64,000 bases of DNA. Origin: SZUA-309 sp965232595 (GTDB lineage Bacteria > Pseudomonadota > Gammaproteobacteria > Pseudomonadales > Azotimanducaceae). Positions 40,835 through 49,451 of the stretch are shown here, one piece after another. The stretch is taken from NCBI GenBank assembly GCA_965232595.1, contig OZ246983.1:3720001-3784000 (forward strand), read 5' to 3'. The translations under genes were made by a program, and so were the position numbers. Every line of letters begins with the position of its first letter. Position 1 is the first letter of the stretch. The notes under the pieces were generated by a model. The model saw nothing but the letters and a program-made list of their open reading frames with translations, ran no database searches and had not been told where the DNA came from.

Positions 40835-43800
40835 TTGCCCGTGCGACCGGTGGGCTGTTGGCGCTGGTGCTGTTGCTCGTGCTGCTCTTTCTCGGCGTGC
40901 TCGCCAGCACCGCGGGCAGCCGCTTCATCCTCAACCTCTCAGAACAGGCGCTGGAGCCTGCGCTGAGGATCACCGGCGTATCCGGCTCCATTCTTTCTGA
41001 CCTCTGCGCAGACAGATTCACCTACGAGACGGAAAGCGTGCGGGTGGTGATCGAACAGGTCTGCGTGAATCCGCGGCTCTGGTCGTCCGTAGACTTTCTG
41101 AATGTGAACCTGGAGACGCTGCGTGCGGCCAGCGTCGAAGTTCAGATCGCCGAAGCAGAACCCGGCTCGGAGGAAGCTTCGGCGCTGTCGCTGCCGATCG
41201 ACATCATCGCTGATGAGGTAGGGATCGATCGGTTGAGCATCAACGACGTCGCAATCACCGATCTGCAGGCAGCGCTGGATCTGACCAATCCGGCGCTTAA
41301 GCTGAGCAGCAGCTTTGCCTACGAGGGGGTGCCGGTCGAGCTGAGTACTGACGGCGGGTGGCGCGCGCTCCGGCTCAACGTCAGCGCCTATGCTGCCGAG
41401 CTTGCCGCCACGGCTGACCTTCACGCCGAGGGCTTTCCGTGGCGTGCCACGGTCTCCTCGGAGCGGTTCGATCTCTCCCGCTTCACAGGTCGTGAGTTGG
41501 CGGTGCGCAACCTCAACCTCAGCGGTGCAGGCGACCTGAGCAGCTATCAGTTCGAGGTGACCGGAAACGTTGACGACGAGTTGGGCAGCACCGCGGCAAA
41601 CCTGGCAGGGAAGGGTGACGCCGAGGGTTTGCAGTTCGATCGGTTCGACCTCAGCTACCTGACGCTCCTGGCAGCGCCGGTGGAGGTTGATGCGCTGCAG
41701 GCCAAAGGAGAGCTTATGTGGGCGGAGGCGCTTCGATTCGATCTGCAGGACGTTCGTTTCGCAGGGACCGCTCTGGATCAGGCGGTGTCGGGTGCGGCGG
41801 AAAGGCTGACGCTGACCAGCGACGATCTGACCGTTCGCAACGCCACCGTCGCGCTCACCGAGGGCGCTCGTCTGGAGCTGGGAGGCCAGCTCGAGTTCTC
41901 GGGTGCGCTGGCGCTCGAGGTTGTGGCGGAGCAGTTTCCGCTGACGCTCGCCGATACCAGGTTGAACGGCCTGCTCGACCTGAATGCCGAGGTGGGTGGA
42001 TCGATAGCCGTACCTACAGCGCGGGGTGCTCTGGAGGTTTCCGGTCTCGAGTGGGAAGGTGAGCCGGTTGGCGATCTGAGCGCCGATCTGCAGGGCTCGC
42101 CGCAGGAGGGGAGCGCGCAGCTCCGAGTGTCATCGCCTTATGGGCAAGTCGAAACGGCGCTCGACTACTCAGCGCTCGAGTCCGCCTACGAGGTTCGGCT
42201 CGCTGACGCCAGGCTCGAGTACCCGGCGCTCGCTGCCCGGGCCGCGCTCATCGCACCCGTGACGCTGCTGGTGGGTAGCCAGACACCGTCGCTGCGATCA
42301 GACGAAGCCTGCTTCGAGCTCAGCTCCGAGCAGCTCGATGCCGAGCCCGGGCGCCTCTGCCTGAGCCTCGACTACCCGGGCGGCGGCTTGGTGGCCGCGC
42401 TTGATTCCTGGGCGGCGCCGCGAATACCGCTGCCGGACAGCGAGGTAGATCTGATCGGGGAGATCGGCGTTGCCCTGGAGATAACAGGATTCACGCCGTT
42501 GGAGGGGACGGCGCAGGTCGCGCTGCTCGACCTGGTGGCACGTCACCCGGACCTGGAGTCGCTCTATCTCGGCGATCTGGATGCGAGCGTCGCCATCACC
42601 GCCGATCACCTAGAGGCCGCCCTGACCACACCCGAAGGGAAGGCCCAGGAGTTGCTGTTACGCGGCACGCTGGAAGGTGATCTGGCTGATGAAGTCGCTG
42701 AGTCGCCGATATCGGGATCCGTCTTCATGCAGCTAGATGGGATCTGGGTCGCACAGAGCCTGCTGCCGATGAGTGTGGCATTCGAGCTCGAAAACGTGCG
42801 TGGGCAGATTGCGGTAGATGCTGAGGTGTCCGGCAGCATCGGCGAGCCGATCGTCAGCGGCAGCCTGCAGCTGGCTGATGCCGGTTTCCGCGTGCTGGCG
42901 GTGAACACCGAGTTCAATGAGCTGGAAGCGCTGGCGACGCTCAGGGACTCGCAGCAGATCGATTTCAAAACGGCCGCTGCGGTGGGCGCCGGCAGCCTCC
43001 AGCTGGAGGGCGGGATCACCGGTCTGGGGACCGACTCGCCCAGGCTGGCCACATCAGTAACTCTCGAGGCGGCGGAGTTGGTCAATCTGCCCGACTATCA
43101 TGGCGTAGCAGATGGCGAGATCTCGCTCGAGATGGGCCCGCAGGATCTCAACCTCGAAGGCGCCGTGCACCTCCCGCGCGCCAGCGTGGTGATTTCCGAT
43201 CTGCCGGAAACCGCGGTCTCCGCCTCTGCCGACGAAGTGATCATCGATGCAGAGATCGACAACCTGCAGCAGCTACGAACAACGGATATGACCTTGAGCC
43301 TCGGCGACGAGGTTTATCTCGACGCCTTCGGGCTCAGCGGCCGGCTGGTTGGGAGCTTGCGGGTCGAGGAAGCACCGGGGCGTCTCAGGTCGGTAACCGG
43401 GACGATCAGCCTGCGGGAGGCCCGCTTTGAAGCCTATGGCCAGCGACTCACCGTGGATCGAGGCCAGCTCGCGTTTTCCGGCCCGATCGATGATCCAAGC
43501 GTCGATCTGGTTGCGAGCCGGGTGATCGAATATGACGGCAGGGACTACCGCATCAGCCTGCTGGTGACAGGTACGGCGACGGATCTGCAGACCGAGCTTC
43601 GTTCCCAGCCCTCGCTGTCGGAAGACGATGCGCTGGCGCTGCTGCTCACCGGGCGAACGTTCTCGCAGATCTCCAGCAACGAGCAATCGAACGTCTACGG
43701 GGCGGCGCTGGCGATGGGGCTGCTGAGCGCAACCGGGGTCAATCAGAACGTTGCCGGGGCGCTGAACCTGGAGGAGATCATCGTCGACCAGGACGCGGAC

Positions 43801-43983
43801 GGAAACATGGAGGTGGGTGCAGCCGTGCGGCTGAACAGAAATCTGTACCTTCGTTATACCTACGGCGTCTTTTCACGCCTCGGCGGCGTGCTGCTGCGCT
43901 ACCGGGTCAGCAACCGGATCAGCGTTCAGGCAACGACGGGCGACGCCCACTCCATCGAGATCCGCTATGGAGTGGACGAGTAA
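40831..43983 (+). CDS. tamB: Translocation and assembly module subunit TamB
   Basis: A 1050-residue AsmA-like protein. It has an N-terminal anchor helix (residues 7-28), a long beta-helical groove that spans the periplasm, and the C-terminal DUF490 domain. That domain ends with EDDALALLLTGRTFSQISSN and VNQNVAGALNLEEIIVDQD, and closes with LGGVLLRYRVSNRISVQATTG. It works with TamA. At 1050 residues it is somewhat shorter than the E. coli protein (about 1260), within the family range. Start GTG at 40831, coupled to tamA. Confidence 0.93.
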   Translation: MIARATGGLLALVLLLVLLFLGVLASTAGSRFILNLSEQALEPALRITGVSGSILSDLCADRFTYETESVRVVIEQVCVNPRLWSSVDFLNVNLETLRAASVEVQIAEAEPGSEEASALSLPIDIIADEVGIDRLSINDVAITDLQAALDLTNPALKLSSSFAYEGVPVELSTDGGWRALRLNVSAYAAELAATADLHAEGFPWRATVSSERFDLSRFTGRELAVRNLNLSGAGDLSSYQFEVTGNVDDELGSTAANLAGKGDAEGLQFDRFDLSYLTLLAAPVEVDALQAKGELMWAEALRFDLQDVRFAGTALDQAVSGAAERLTLTSDDLTVRNATVALTEGARLELGGQLEFSGALALEVVAEQFPLTLADTRLNGLLDLNAEVGGSIAVPTARGALEVSGLEWEGEPVGDLSADLQGSPQEGSAQLRVSSPYGQVETALDYSALESAYEVRLADARLEYPALAARAALIAPVTLLVGSQTPSLRSDEACFELSSEQLDAEPGRLCLSLDYPGGGLVAALDSWAAPRIPLPDSEVDLIGEIGVALEITGFTPLEGTAQVALLDLVARHPDLESLYLGDLDASVAITADHLEAALTTPEGKAQELLLRGTLEGDLADEVAESPISGSVFMQLDGIWVAQSLLPMSVAFELENVRGQIAVDAEVSGSIGEPIVSGSLQLADAGFRVLAVNTEFNELEALATLRDSQQIDFKTAAAVGAGSLQLEGGITGLGTDSPRLATSVTLEAAELVNLPDYHGVADGEISLEMGPQDLNLEGAVHLPRASVVISDLPETAVSASADEVIIDAEIDNLQQLRTTDMTLSLGDEVYLDAFGLSGRLVGSLRVEEAPGRLRSVTGTISLREARFEAYGQRLTVDRGQLAFSGPIDDPSVDLVASRVIEYDGRDYRISLLVTGTATDLQTELRSQPSLSEDDALALLLTGRTFSQISSNEQSNVYGAALAMGLLSATGVNQNVAGALNLEEIIVDQDADGNMEVGAAVRLNRNLYLRYTYGVFSRLGGVLLRYRVSNRISVQATTGDAHSIEIRYGVDE

Positions 43984-44000
43984 CTCTTGACCGCTCCGAT

Positions 44001-44117
44001 CTAGGTGACGACGGCGGCGACCACGATCAGGCACAGCGACACGGCAATGAGCGCGGCAACGTTGATGCCGATCTTCTTCAGCGTGTTCTGGTCTACTGGC
44101 TCGATGTACTGGCTCAT
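44001..44117 (-). CDS. 38-residue single-helix membrane peptide
   Basis: A short gene starting MSQYIEPVDQNTLKKIG, followed by a strong transmembrane helix (AALIAVSLCLIVVAAVVT) that ends the protein. AAGGGG lies five bases before the ATG. The layout, with a polar N-terminus and one terminal helix, is that of a small accessory subunit or a membrane-bound regulator. An FNR/Anr-type box is centred 70 bases upstream, at a distance that fits activation. No family is recognised. Confidence 0.6.
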   Translation of the reverse strand: MSQYIEPVDQNTLKKIGINVAALIAVSLCLIVVAAVVT

Positions 44118-44180
44118 AGGTACCCCTTCTTCTACGTTCAGAGAGTCACGAACAAGCTAGCGAGGTGGACGCAAGACGTT

Positions 44181-44194
44181 TTGATCGGGGTCAA
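44181..44194. promoter_or_regulatory. FNR/Anr-type binding box
   Basis: TTGAT-CGGG-GTCAA matches the TTGAT-N4-ATCAA consensus at nine of ten positions; the GTCAA form is common in Anr sites. The core is extended by TTTTGA/TCAAAA pairing. It lies between the 38-residue gene (44117, minus) and the haem lipoprotein gene (44236, plus). Centred at 44187.5, it would be at -41.5 for a minus-strand start near 44146, where TAGCTT could serve as -10. Confidence 0.6.
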
Positions 44195-44235
44195 AAAGCA
44201 CTAGTCTTGTCGCTGCCCAATCTCGAGTTGAGTTC

Positions 44236-44718
44236 ATGAGAAAGACAGGTTTGCGAATTGTCGGTGCTGTCACGGCGTGCCTGCTGGCGCTCGGCTGTGC
44301 CGAAGCAGTCGAGGAGCAATCCGCCAGCTACGAGCCGCATCTGGAGATGCACGACTTCATGGGCTGGGTGCTGGACCCTCTGGCGGACGTGATCTGGAGC
44401 TCCGCTGGCACCATCACCACCATGGAAGGTGTGGAGGACCTGGCGCCGACGACTCAGGAAGGTTGGGATGAGGTTCGTAACGCCGCGGCCACCATCGCCG
44501 AGCTCGGCAACCTGCTGCAGAGCCCTGCCTACTCCGAGGGAGAAGACTGGAACGAGTACTCCCAGGGCCTCAGCCGCACGGCGCTGCTGCTGATCGAGGC
44601 CGCGGAGCAGCAGGACGATCTGCAGGTGTTCGATTATGGCGGGCAGCTCTACAACGTCTGCGTGGCCTGTCATCAGCTCTACATGCTGCCGGAATATGAA
44701 GACGACCACGACGAGTAG
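44236..44718 (+). CDS. Haem-binding (CxxCH) lipoprotein, cytochrome c-like
   Basis: A 160-residue exported protein. The signal ends with LLALGC, a lipobox. The mature part is helical (HDFMGWVLDPLADVIWSSAG, EVRNAAATIAELGNLLQSP) and ends with the c-type haem site CVACHQ (Cys142, Cys145, His146). A four-helix bundle with a C-terminal haem motif is the cytochrome c'/c556 plan; the early Met/His could be the distal ligand. It is first in a run with the HupE-like gene and a membrane-anchored protein, and an FNR-type box lies 42 bases upstream. Confidence 0.75.
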   Translation: MRKTGLRIVGAVTACLLALGCAEAVEEQSASYEPHLEMHDFMGWVLDPLADVIWSSAGTITTMEGVEDLAPTTQEGWDEVRNAAATIAELGNLLQSPAYSEGEDWNEYSQGLSRTALLLIEAAEQQDDLQVFDYGGQLYNVCVACHQLYMLPEYEDDHDE

Positions 44719-44722
44719 GCTG

Positions 44723-45412
44723 ATGACTCGCCCGTCCTCGCTGTTCCTGGCGGCACTCCTGCTGCTGCCCGCGCTGGCGTTCGCCCACAACATCTCCGAA
44801 TCCAACGCCAGCTTCGTCGAGCAGCTGAACGGCCCGGCGGTGGTGCCGTTCCTGTATCTCGGCGCCAAGCACATGTTCACCGGTTACGACCACATCCTGT
44901 TTCTGGTTGGCGTGGTCTTCTTCCTGGCCAAGCCGCGGGACGTGGTGCTGTACATCTCGCTGTTCACCATCGGCCACAGCATCACGCTGCTGGGCGGCGT
45001 GCTGGCGGGCTGGCAGGTGAACGCCTACCTGGTGGACGCGGTAATCGGCCTATCGGTGGTGTACAAGGCCTTCGAGAACATGGGTGGCTTCGACGGCCTG
45101 CCGTTCAGAATCGACTCACGGGCGGCTGTGACGGTGTTCGGCCTCTTTCACGGGCTCGGGCTCGCCACCCGCCTGCAGGATCTGACGCTCACCGAGGAAG
45201 GACTGGTGACGAACCTGCTCAGCTTCAACGTCGGGGTGGAGCTCGGTCAGATCGCGGCGCTGGCGGTGGTGCTGCTGCTCCTGCTCCGCTGGCGGGAGAG
45301 CGCCCGCTTCGAGGGCCAGGCATATGCGGCCAACTGGGTGCTGATGACCTGTGGCTTTCTCCTGACCGGCACGCAGCTGGCCGGCTACTTCACTACGCAG
45401 GGCCTCGCCTGA
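44723..45412 (+). CDS. HupE/UreJ-family membrane protein
   Basis: A 229-residue protein with a signal-like first helix and about six further membrane helices. The metal motif region is LGAKHMFTGYDHILFLVGVVFF, and GHSITLL and LFHGLGLA supply further His residues. HupE and UreJ proteins are nickel permeases tied to hydrogenase or urease, but neither enzyme is in this window. The ATG at 44723 lies four bases after the lipoprotein gene; the longer frame from 44636 is inside that gene. It ends overlapping the next start (CTGATGA). Confidence 0.8.
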   Translation: MTRPSSLFLAALLLLPALAFAHNISESNASFVEQLNGPAVVPFLYLGAKHMFTGYDHILFLVGVVFFLAKPRDVVLYISLFTIGHSITLLGGVLAGWQVNAYLVDAVIGLSVVYKAFENMGGFDGLPFRIDSRAAVTVFGLFHGLGLATRLQDLTLTEEGLVTNLLSFNVGVELGQIAALAVVLLLLLRWRESARFEGQAYAANWVLMTCGFLLTGTQLAGYFTTQGLA

Positions 45413-45975
45413 TGAACCTACTGAAAGCAACCACGCTATCGATTCTGGTGGCGGCCGTCGTTCTCGTGACTCTGGTCCTGCCGGCGGAGTACGACGTCGA
45501 CCCGCTGGGCACCGGTGCCGCGCTCGGTCTCACGGGCCTCTCCCGCAGCGGGCCAACGGCCCTTGTTGAGCAACCTGCCGGCTACCGCCAGGAGCAGCGG
45601 GTGTTCGAGCTCGCCCCGTTCGAGTCGGTTGAGTACAAGTACCGCTTGGAGGCCGACGATGGCCTGGTGTTCTCCTGGTCCGCAACCGGAGAGGTGGTGT
45701 ACGACATACACGCCGAACCTGACGGCGCGGAGGAAGGATTCGCCGAGAGCTTCACCCAGGGGCGTGGCCAGGAAGGCCACGGCTCTTACGCTGCGCCGTT
45801 TCCCGGGATTCACGGCTGGTTCTGGGAAAACCGGGGGGCGCAGACCGTTACGGTCACCTTCAACGCCGCTGCTTTCACCACCGGCGCGAAAGAGTATCGG
45901 GACAACGATGTCTTTGATCGGGTACCACCGCTGGTGAGTGCCCGGAGTAAGACCGAGAGCGTCGATCGAAAATGA
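45412..45975 (+). CDS. Membrane-anchored periplasmic protein (transmembrane anchor type)
   Basis: A 187-residue protein with one N-terminal helix (LSILVAAVVLVTLVLPAEY) and a periplasmic beta-rich domain. Notable parts are FELAPFESVEYKYRLEADDGLVFSWSATGEVVYDIHAEP and HGWFWENRGAQTVTVTF, with several His and Trp. It resembles proteins annotated only as transmembrane anchor proteins. It directly overlaps the HupE-like gene by one base. I infer it helps deliver or sense the same ligand; nothing shows this directly. Confidence 0.65.
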   Translation: MNLLKATTLSILVAAVVLVTLVLPAEYDVDPLGTGAALGLTGLSRSGPTALVEQPAGYRQEQRVFELAPFESVEYKYRLEADDGLVFSWSATGEVVYDIHAEPDGAEEGFAESFTQGRGQEGHGSYAAPFPGIHGWFWENRGAQTVTVTFNAAAFTTGAKEYRDNDVFDRVPPLVSARSKTESVDRK

Positions 45976-46026
45976 TAAAACACGTCCGACTTCCGTTGTT
46001 GATCTTGCCCCGGTGGGTTGGCGCGA

Positions 46027-46032
46027 TTGACG
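46027..46032 (+). promoter_or_regulatory. Candidate -35 element ahead of the yiaW-like gene
   Basis: TTGACG lies 56 bases before the ATG at 46083. A -10 near 46050 (CACTAG) is poor, so this is a weak call. Confidence 0.2.
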
Positions 46033-46082
46033 GATTTTTCACCCCGCAGCACTAGGCTGCCCGGCATGCAAGGAGGCGGATC

Positions 46083-46367
46083 ATGGATGGTTTAGATATT
46101 GCCGCGTTTGTCGTCATGGCGATTCTGGCGGGCTTCGCGATCGGAATCTTCGTTTTTCTCGGCGGTTGGCCAGGCAGAGTGGCGAAGCGCCTCGATCACC
46201 CCTACCAGGAAGCCATTTCGATCGGTGGCTGGGTGACCCTCCTGTTTGGTGGGGTAGGTTGGCCGTTCGTGCTGATCTGGGCTTACGCGCCACCTGGCGG
46301 CAAGAGCAGAGGTCATTCCACCTCCGCATCCCCACATCAGGAGCCTGACAAAGGCGAGGAAGGCTGA
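46083..46367 (+). CDS. DUF3302 inner-membrane protein (YiaW-like)
   Basis: A 94-residue protein with two membrane helices (IAAFVVMAILAGFAIGIFVFLGGW and WVTLLFGGVGWPFVLIWAY). The link AKRLDHPYQEAISIGGWVTL matches the AKxxxHPHxDAIxVAGWVSL pattern of E. coli YiaW. The C-terminal tail is polar. AAGGAGGCGGATC precedes the ATG. In E. coli yiaW sits beside yiaV, an HlyD-like gene, and the same pair occurs here two bases apart. The role is probably envelope-related but not established. Confidence 0.78.
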   Translation: MDGLDIAAFVVMAILAGFAIGIFVFLGGWPGRVAKRLDHPYQEAISIGGWVTLLFGGVGWPFVLIWAYAPPGGKSRGHSTSASPHQEPDKGEEG

Positions 46368-46369
46368 CC

Positions 46370-47299
46370 ATGGCGTTCATCATTATCGGCGCCTGGTTGG
46401 GATTGCTGCAGATTCTGGTCAAGACAGGTGTCCTCAAAGGCTGGGCGCTCTGGATGAAGATCTCACCGCTGGTCATCTACGCGCTCTACTTCGTGATCAT
46501 CGCCATCCCGATGAACTTCACCGCGCCGACGGGTGCTGTGGTAGCCATGCGTGATTCGGTGCAACTCAGCCCGGCGGTATCGGGGCTGGTGACCTCGGTC
46601 CCGGTCACATCAGGTGTGGTGGTAGAACCGGGGACCGTGCTTTTCGAGATAGACCAGGAACCCTACGCCGCTGCGGTTGCCGCGCTGCAGGCGCAGGCAG
46701 AACTCGCGCAGATCCGGCTGGCACAGGCCGAAGAGCTGGTTGCCAGAGGTTCTGGACGGGCGGCAGACGTCCAGCAGTTTTCTGCAGAGCTGGCTGGCGT
46801 TGAGGCCAACCTCAGAAACGCGAAGTGGAATCTCGAGCAGACGCGGGTGCGCGCGCCTTCAAGAGGTTTCGTGCCTCACATTGCGCTGGAGCCCGGCACC
46901 CAGGTCAGCCCGCAGCGGCCGGTGATGGCGTTTGTGGACGTGGGCAACGTTTCCCTCGCCGGTCAGATCGACCAGGCATACGCGCGGCACATAAAGCCGG
47001 GGCAGTCAGCCGACGTGGTGCTCAAGCTGTACCCGGGGACCGTGCTGCCGGCGACGGTGAAGCGCGTTCTGAATCTCAACCAGGCAGGGCAGTTGACCCC
47101 CTCCGGCATGGCGATGGGCGCGGAAGCCTGGCGCGACCTCCCGTTTGTGGTCGAGCTGGAGGTCAGCGGTCTGGATCCTGCAGAACTGCCGGCTGGTGCG
47201 TTCGGGACCGTCGCAATCTATACCTCGGAGATGAGCACCTTCGGCGAGCTGATCCGGGCGATCATGCTGCGCACCGAGACATGGCTGAACTACCTCTAG
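46370..47299 (+). CDS. HlyD-family membrane-fusion protein (YiaV-like)
   Basis: A 309-residue inner-membrane protein. Two N-terminal helices are followed by the first lipoyl half (AVSGLVTSVPVTSGVVVEPGTVLFEIDQEPY). A short coiled coil (AAVAALQAQAELAQIRLAQAEEL) and the second half (TRVRAPSRGFV) come next. It lacks a partner ABC or RND pump gene here, as in the YiaV/YibH group. Co-transcribed with the yiaW-like gene. Its last four bases overlap the convergent DUF2165 gene. Confidence 0.82.
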   Translation: MAFIIIGAWLGLLQILVKTGVLKGWALWMKISPLVIYALYFVIIAIPMNFTAPTGAVVAMRDSVQLSPAVSGLVTSVPVTSGVVVEPGTVLFEIDQEPYAAAVAALQAQAELAQIRLAQAEELVARGSGRAADVQQFSAELAGVEANLRNAKWNLEQTRVRAPSRGFVPHIALEPGTQVSPQRPVMAFVDVGNVSLAGQIDQAYARHIKPGQSADVVLKLYPGTVLPATVKRVLNLNQAGQLTPSGMAMGAEAWRDLPFVVELEVSGLDPAELPAGAFGTVAIYTSEMSTFGELIRAIMLRTETWLNYL

Positions 47300-47781
47300 C
47301 CGTCACTCCTCGCGGAGATGAATAGCGCTATGACTCCGATACAGAGTATGAACTGAGACGCGAACTGGTGAGACAGGGCGCCGGTGCCTGAAGACCACAT
47401 ACCGAAGTAAACGCCGCCGGCGACCACAAAGCCGCCGAACAGCATGATCAGCGCCACGCCGCAGCCCGCCAGGCCGATCGATTTCGCGGCGTGGAAGCTG
47501 TCCGCTTCGGCGCTGCGGGCCTGCCAGAGCAGCCAGGCGCCCCAGAGGCACAAGGCGCCGGACAGCAGCTTGCCCAGCCAGATCACCGCGTAGCCCAGGT
47601 GGGTGAGCAGCGGATGAGACATGGCGACGAACGGGCCGCCGGCTTCGAAGGCGCCCTCGCGCGCCATGATGGCGACCACCTGGCTGTGGCCGCTGCTGTA
47701 GCCGAACAAGTTGCCGATGCCGCCGAGCAGCCCCCAGAGGGCGACCAGCAACAGCAGTACGACCTTGGTCATGCGAAGCAT
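47296..47781 (-). CDS. DUF2165-like small integral membrane protein
   Basis: A 161-residue protein with four hydrophobic helices (VVLLLLVALWGLLGGIGNLFGY first). Between helices it has YSSGHSQVVAIMAREGAF and HPLLTHLGYAVIWLGKLLSGALCLWGAWLLWQ. The layout fits DUF2165, which has no known function. The ATG at 47781 has AAGGAG seven bases ahead. It follows the phosphotransferase gene by 15 bases on the same strand and is probably co-transcribed. Confidence 0.7.
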   Translation of the reverse strand: MLRMTKVVLLLLVALWGLLGGIGNLFGYSSGHSQVVAIMAREGAFEAGGPFVAMSHPLLTHLGYAVIWLGKLLSGALCLWGAWLLWQARSAEADSFHAAKSIGLAGCGVALIMLFGGFVVAGGVYFGMWSSGTGALSHQFASQFILCIGVIALFISARSDG

Positions 47782-47796
47782 CCGGGCTCTCCTTGT

Positions 47797-48870
47797 TCAG
47801 GCCACGCAGCTCAGCTTGCTCATGCACTCCATCTCTTCGATGCCGCTGAAGACCCGATCGGCGACAGCGCCGAACAACGCCTTCGAGCGCTCGTTGGTCT
47901 CATCGAAGCTCGAGCCGCCGATCACCGGCACGACGCTCATGCCTGGCAGGCACAGGCGGATATCGGCGCGCAGCTCGTCTTTGCCGTAGCCTTCGACGCC
48001 GTGCCGGGCCAGCTCCTCCAGGTACAGCTCGATCAGATCGTCCAGCCAGGCGTGCCGGTCCTCCTGCGTGATGTTGGTGAAGCACAGGTAAGTGAAGTCC
48101 CAGGCGGGCTTCATCCACATCATGAGCTGCCAGTCGATCACCGCGACGTCGGGCTCGTCCTGCTTGAAGAACAGGTTTTCGACCCGGTAATCCCAGTGGG
48201 TCAAGGCGTAGGTGCCTTCAGACTGCGCCCTCAGGATCGCCTCGTTGGCGCGGTTGATTTTGCTGAGCGTGCGTTCGATGTCCGGTGACATCCGGTCGCC
48301 GAAGCGCTCGAGGAAGCCGTCTATGGAGGTCGGGAAATCGGCTGAGAGCTTGCGGTAGTAGTCCGATTGCGAATCGCCGAGCCAGCGGATCCTGCCGCGC
48401 AGCGGTGAGTTCCAGTAGGTTGCGGTGAGCGGGGCCAGCGCGCGGATCGCCTTTTCCACCTCCTCTCGGCTTGCGCCGGCTACCTGGTCGGGCGAGTACC
48501 AGCCGTCCATGAACTCCATCAGTAGAGCAACCCGCTCGCCGTCCGGATCCCACTCTGCGTAGTAGACCTCGGGCGTGCGCAGGCTGATGTCGTCCGCCAT
48601 CTGCTGGTAGAAATTCACTTCCCGTTCGTACATGCCGTAAGACAGGCCGAGATCGTGCATGGCCGGCACGTTGGTGCGGGTTTTGACGATGATGGTGTGT
48701 TGCTCGCCGGAGTGGGTGTCGATGTTGAGCTTGCCGAGCTCGCTCACCTGGCCGATGCCGTCGCCCAGATTTTCGATGCTCATGCCGGCGAAGTCGCCGA
48801 TGGTGTCGGATAGGGCCTCGGCGACCCAGTCTTCGGTAACTTCCTCGAGACAACCTGGTAGTGCTGTCAT
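47797..48870 (-). CDS. Phosphotransferase (aminoglycoside-phosphotransferase/ecdysteroid-kinase-like fold)
   Basis: A 357-residue kinase-fold protein. The phosphate-binding strand is IVKTRTNVPAMHDLG, the catalytic loop ALTHWDYRVENLFF (Asp in HWD) and the metal Asp in VAVIDWQLMMW. Proteins of this group phosphorylate small alcohols, and related domains in acyl-CoA metabolism act on 4-hydroxyacyl-CoAs. No resistance role is implied. The ATG at 48870 is preceded by GGGAGGAATCC. Substrate unknown. Confidence 0.8.
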   Translation of the reverse strand: MTALPGCLEEVTEDWVAEALSDTIGDFAGMSIENLGDGIGQVSELGKLNIDTHSGEQHTIIVKTRTNVPAMHDLGLSYGMYEREVNFYQQMADDISLRTPEVYYAEWDPDGERVALLMEFMDGWYSPDQVAGASREEVEKAIRALAPLTATYWNSPLRGRIRWLGDSQSDYYRKLSADFPTSIDGFLERFGDRMSPDIERTLSKINRANEAILRAQSEGTYALTHWDYRVENLFFKQDEPDVAVIDWQLMMWMKPAWDFTYLCFTNITQEDRHAWLDDLIELYLEELARHGVEGYGKDELRADIRLCLPGMSVVPVIGGSSFDETNERSKALFGAVADRVFSGIEEMECMSKLSCVA

Positions 48871-48952
48871 GGATTCCTCCCAGCTTCAGTGAATGATGCT
48901 GGAGTACAACCCGGGAAATGCTCGATCCCTACTTCGTCCCCTGCGAAACAGG

Positions 48953-48966
48953 CTAACTCACGTTAG
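48953..48966. promoter_or_regulatory. Small inverted repeat upstream of the phosphotransferase gene
   Basis: CTAAC-TCAC-GTTAG is a perfect 5-4-5 repeat lying 83-96 bases before the phosphotransferase start and 30 bases past the end of the HIT gene. It could be an operator; the arms are short. Confidence 0.25.
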
Positions 48967-48995
48967 AGGCAAAGGCGAGCAACTTTACGAAGGCT

Positions 48996-49442
48996 TCAAC
49001 TCAGCCAGGCGCGCAAGCGCAGGGCAAGTTCGTTCTTCGCCTTCTCGGGCACTTGGCTGTCTTCGGAAACACCGAGGTAGGCGAAAATGCCCGGTCCTTT
49101 GTGTGCCTCCGGCAGGTCCGCCATTCGCGGCACCACATGGAAGTGCACGTGCGGATGCTCGGGGTGCTCGGCGAACTGCATGATGTAGGTCTTGAGGCAG
49201 CCGAGGTCCTGCTTCAGGAAGGCCGACACGCTGTGCATCAGCTCGCCGAGCTCGCGCGCTTCTTCGCCGCTGAGCTCATCGACTGCCAGCACGTGTCGAC
49301 GCGGCACCAGCACGATCCAGCCGAGCAACGCGGTGTCGTAGGCGTGCACCACGTCCCAGGCTCCTGTGCGCAGGATCGAGTCCCAGACGGGTGCCAGGCC
49401 GTCGTCCCGTTGCCTGATGAGTTTGCAGGTGCCGCAGCTCAC
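48996..49442 (-). CDS. HIT-family protein
   Basis: A 148-residue histidine-triad protein. The triad HPHVHFHVVPR (H-x-H-x-H) binds and attacks the alpha-phosphate of nucleotides, and GWIVLVPRRHVLAVDELSGEEA is the preceding strand and helix. CGTCKLIRQ at the start may bind zinc. HIT proteins are nucleotidyl hydrolases or transferases such as Hint and Fhit; the exact substrate is unknown. The start is GTG at 49442, nine bases after the arylamine acetyltransferase gene. Confidence 0.87.
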   Translation of the reverse strand: MSCGTCKLIRQRDDGLAPVWDSILRTGAWDVVHAYDTALLGWIVLVPRRHVLAVDELSGEEARELGELMHSVSAFLKQDLGCLKTYIMQFAEHPEHPHVHFHVVPRMADLPEAHKGPGIFAYLGVSEDSQVPEKAKNELALRLRAWLS

Positions 49443-49451
49443 GAGAGCGTC

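Noticed and set aside
44723..45412. Hydrogenase or urease locus, suggested by the HupE/UreJ-like gene
   Set aside because: No structural or maturation genes of either enzyme are present on either side.
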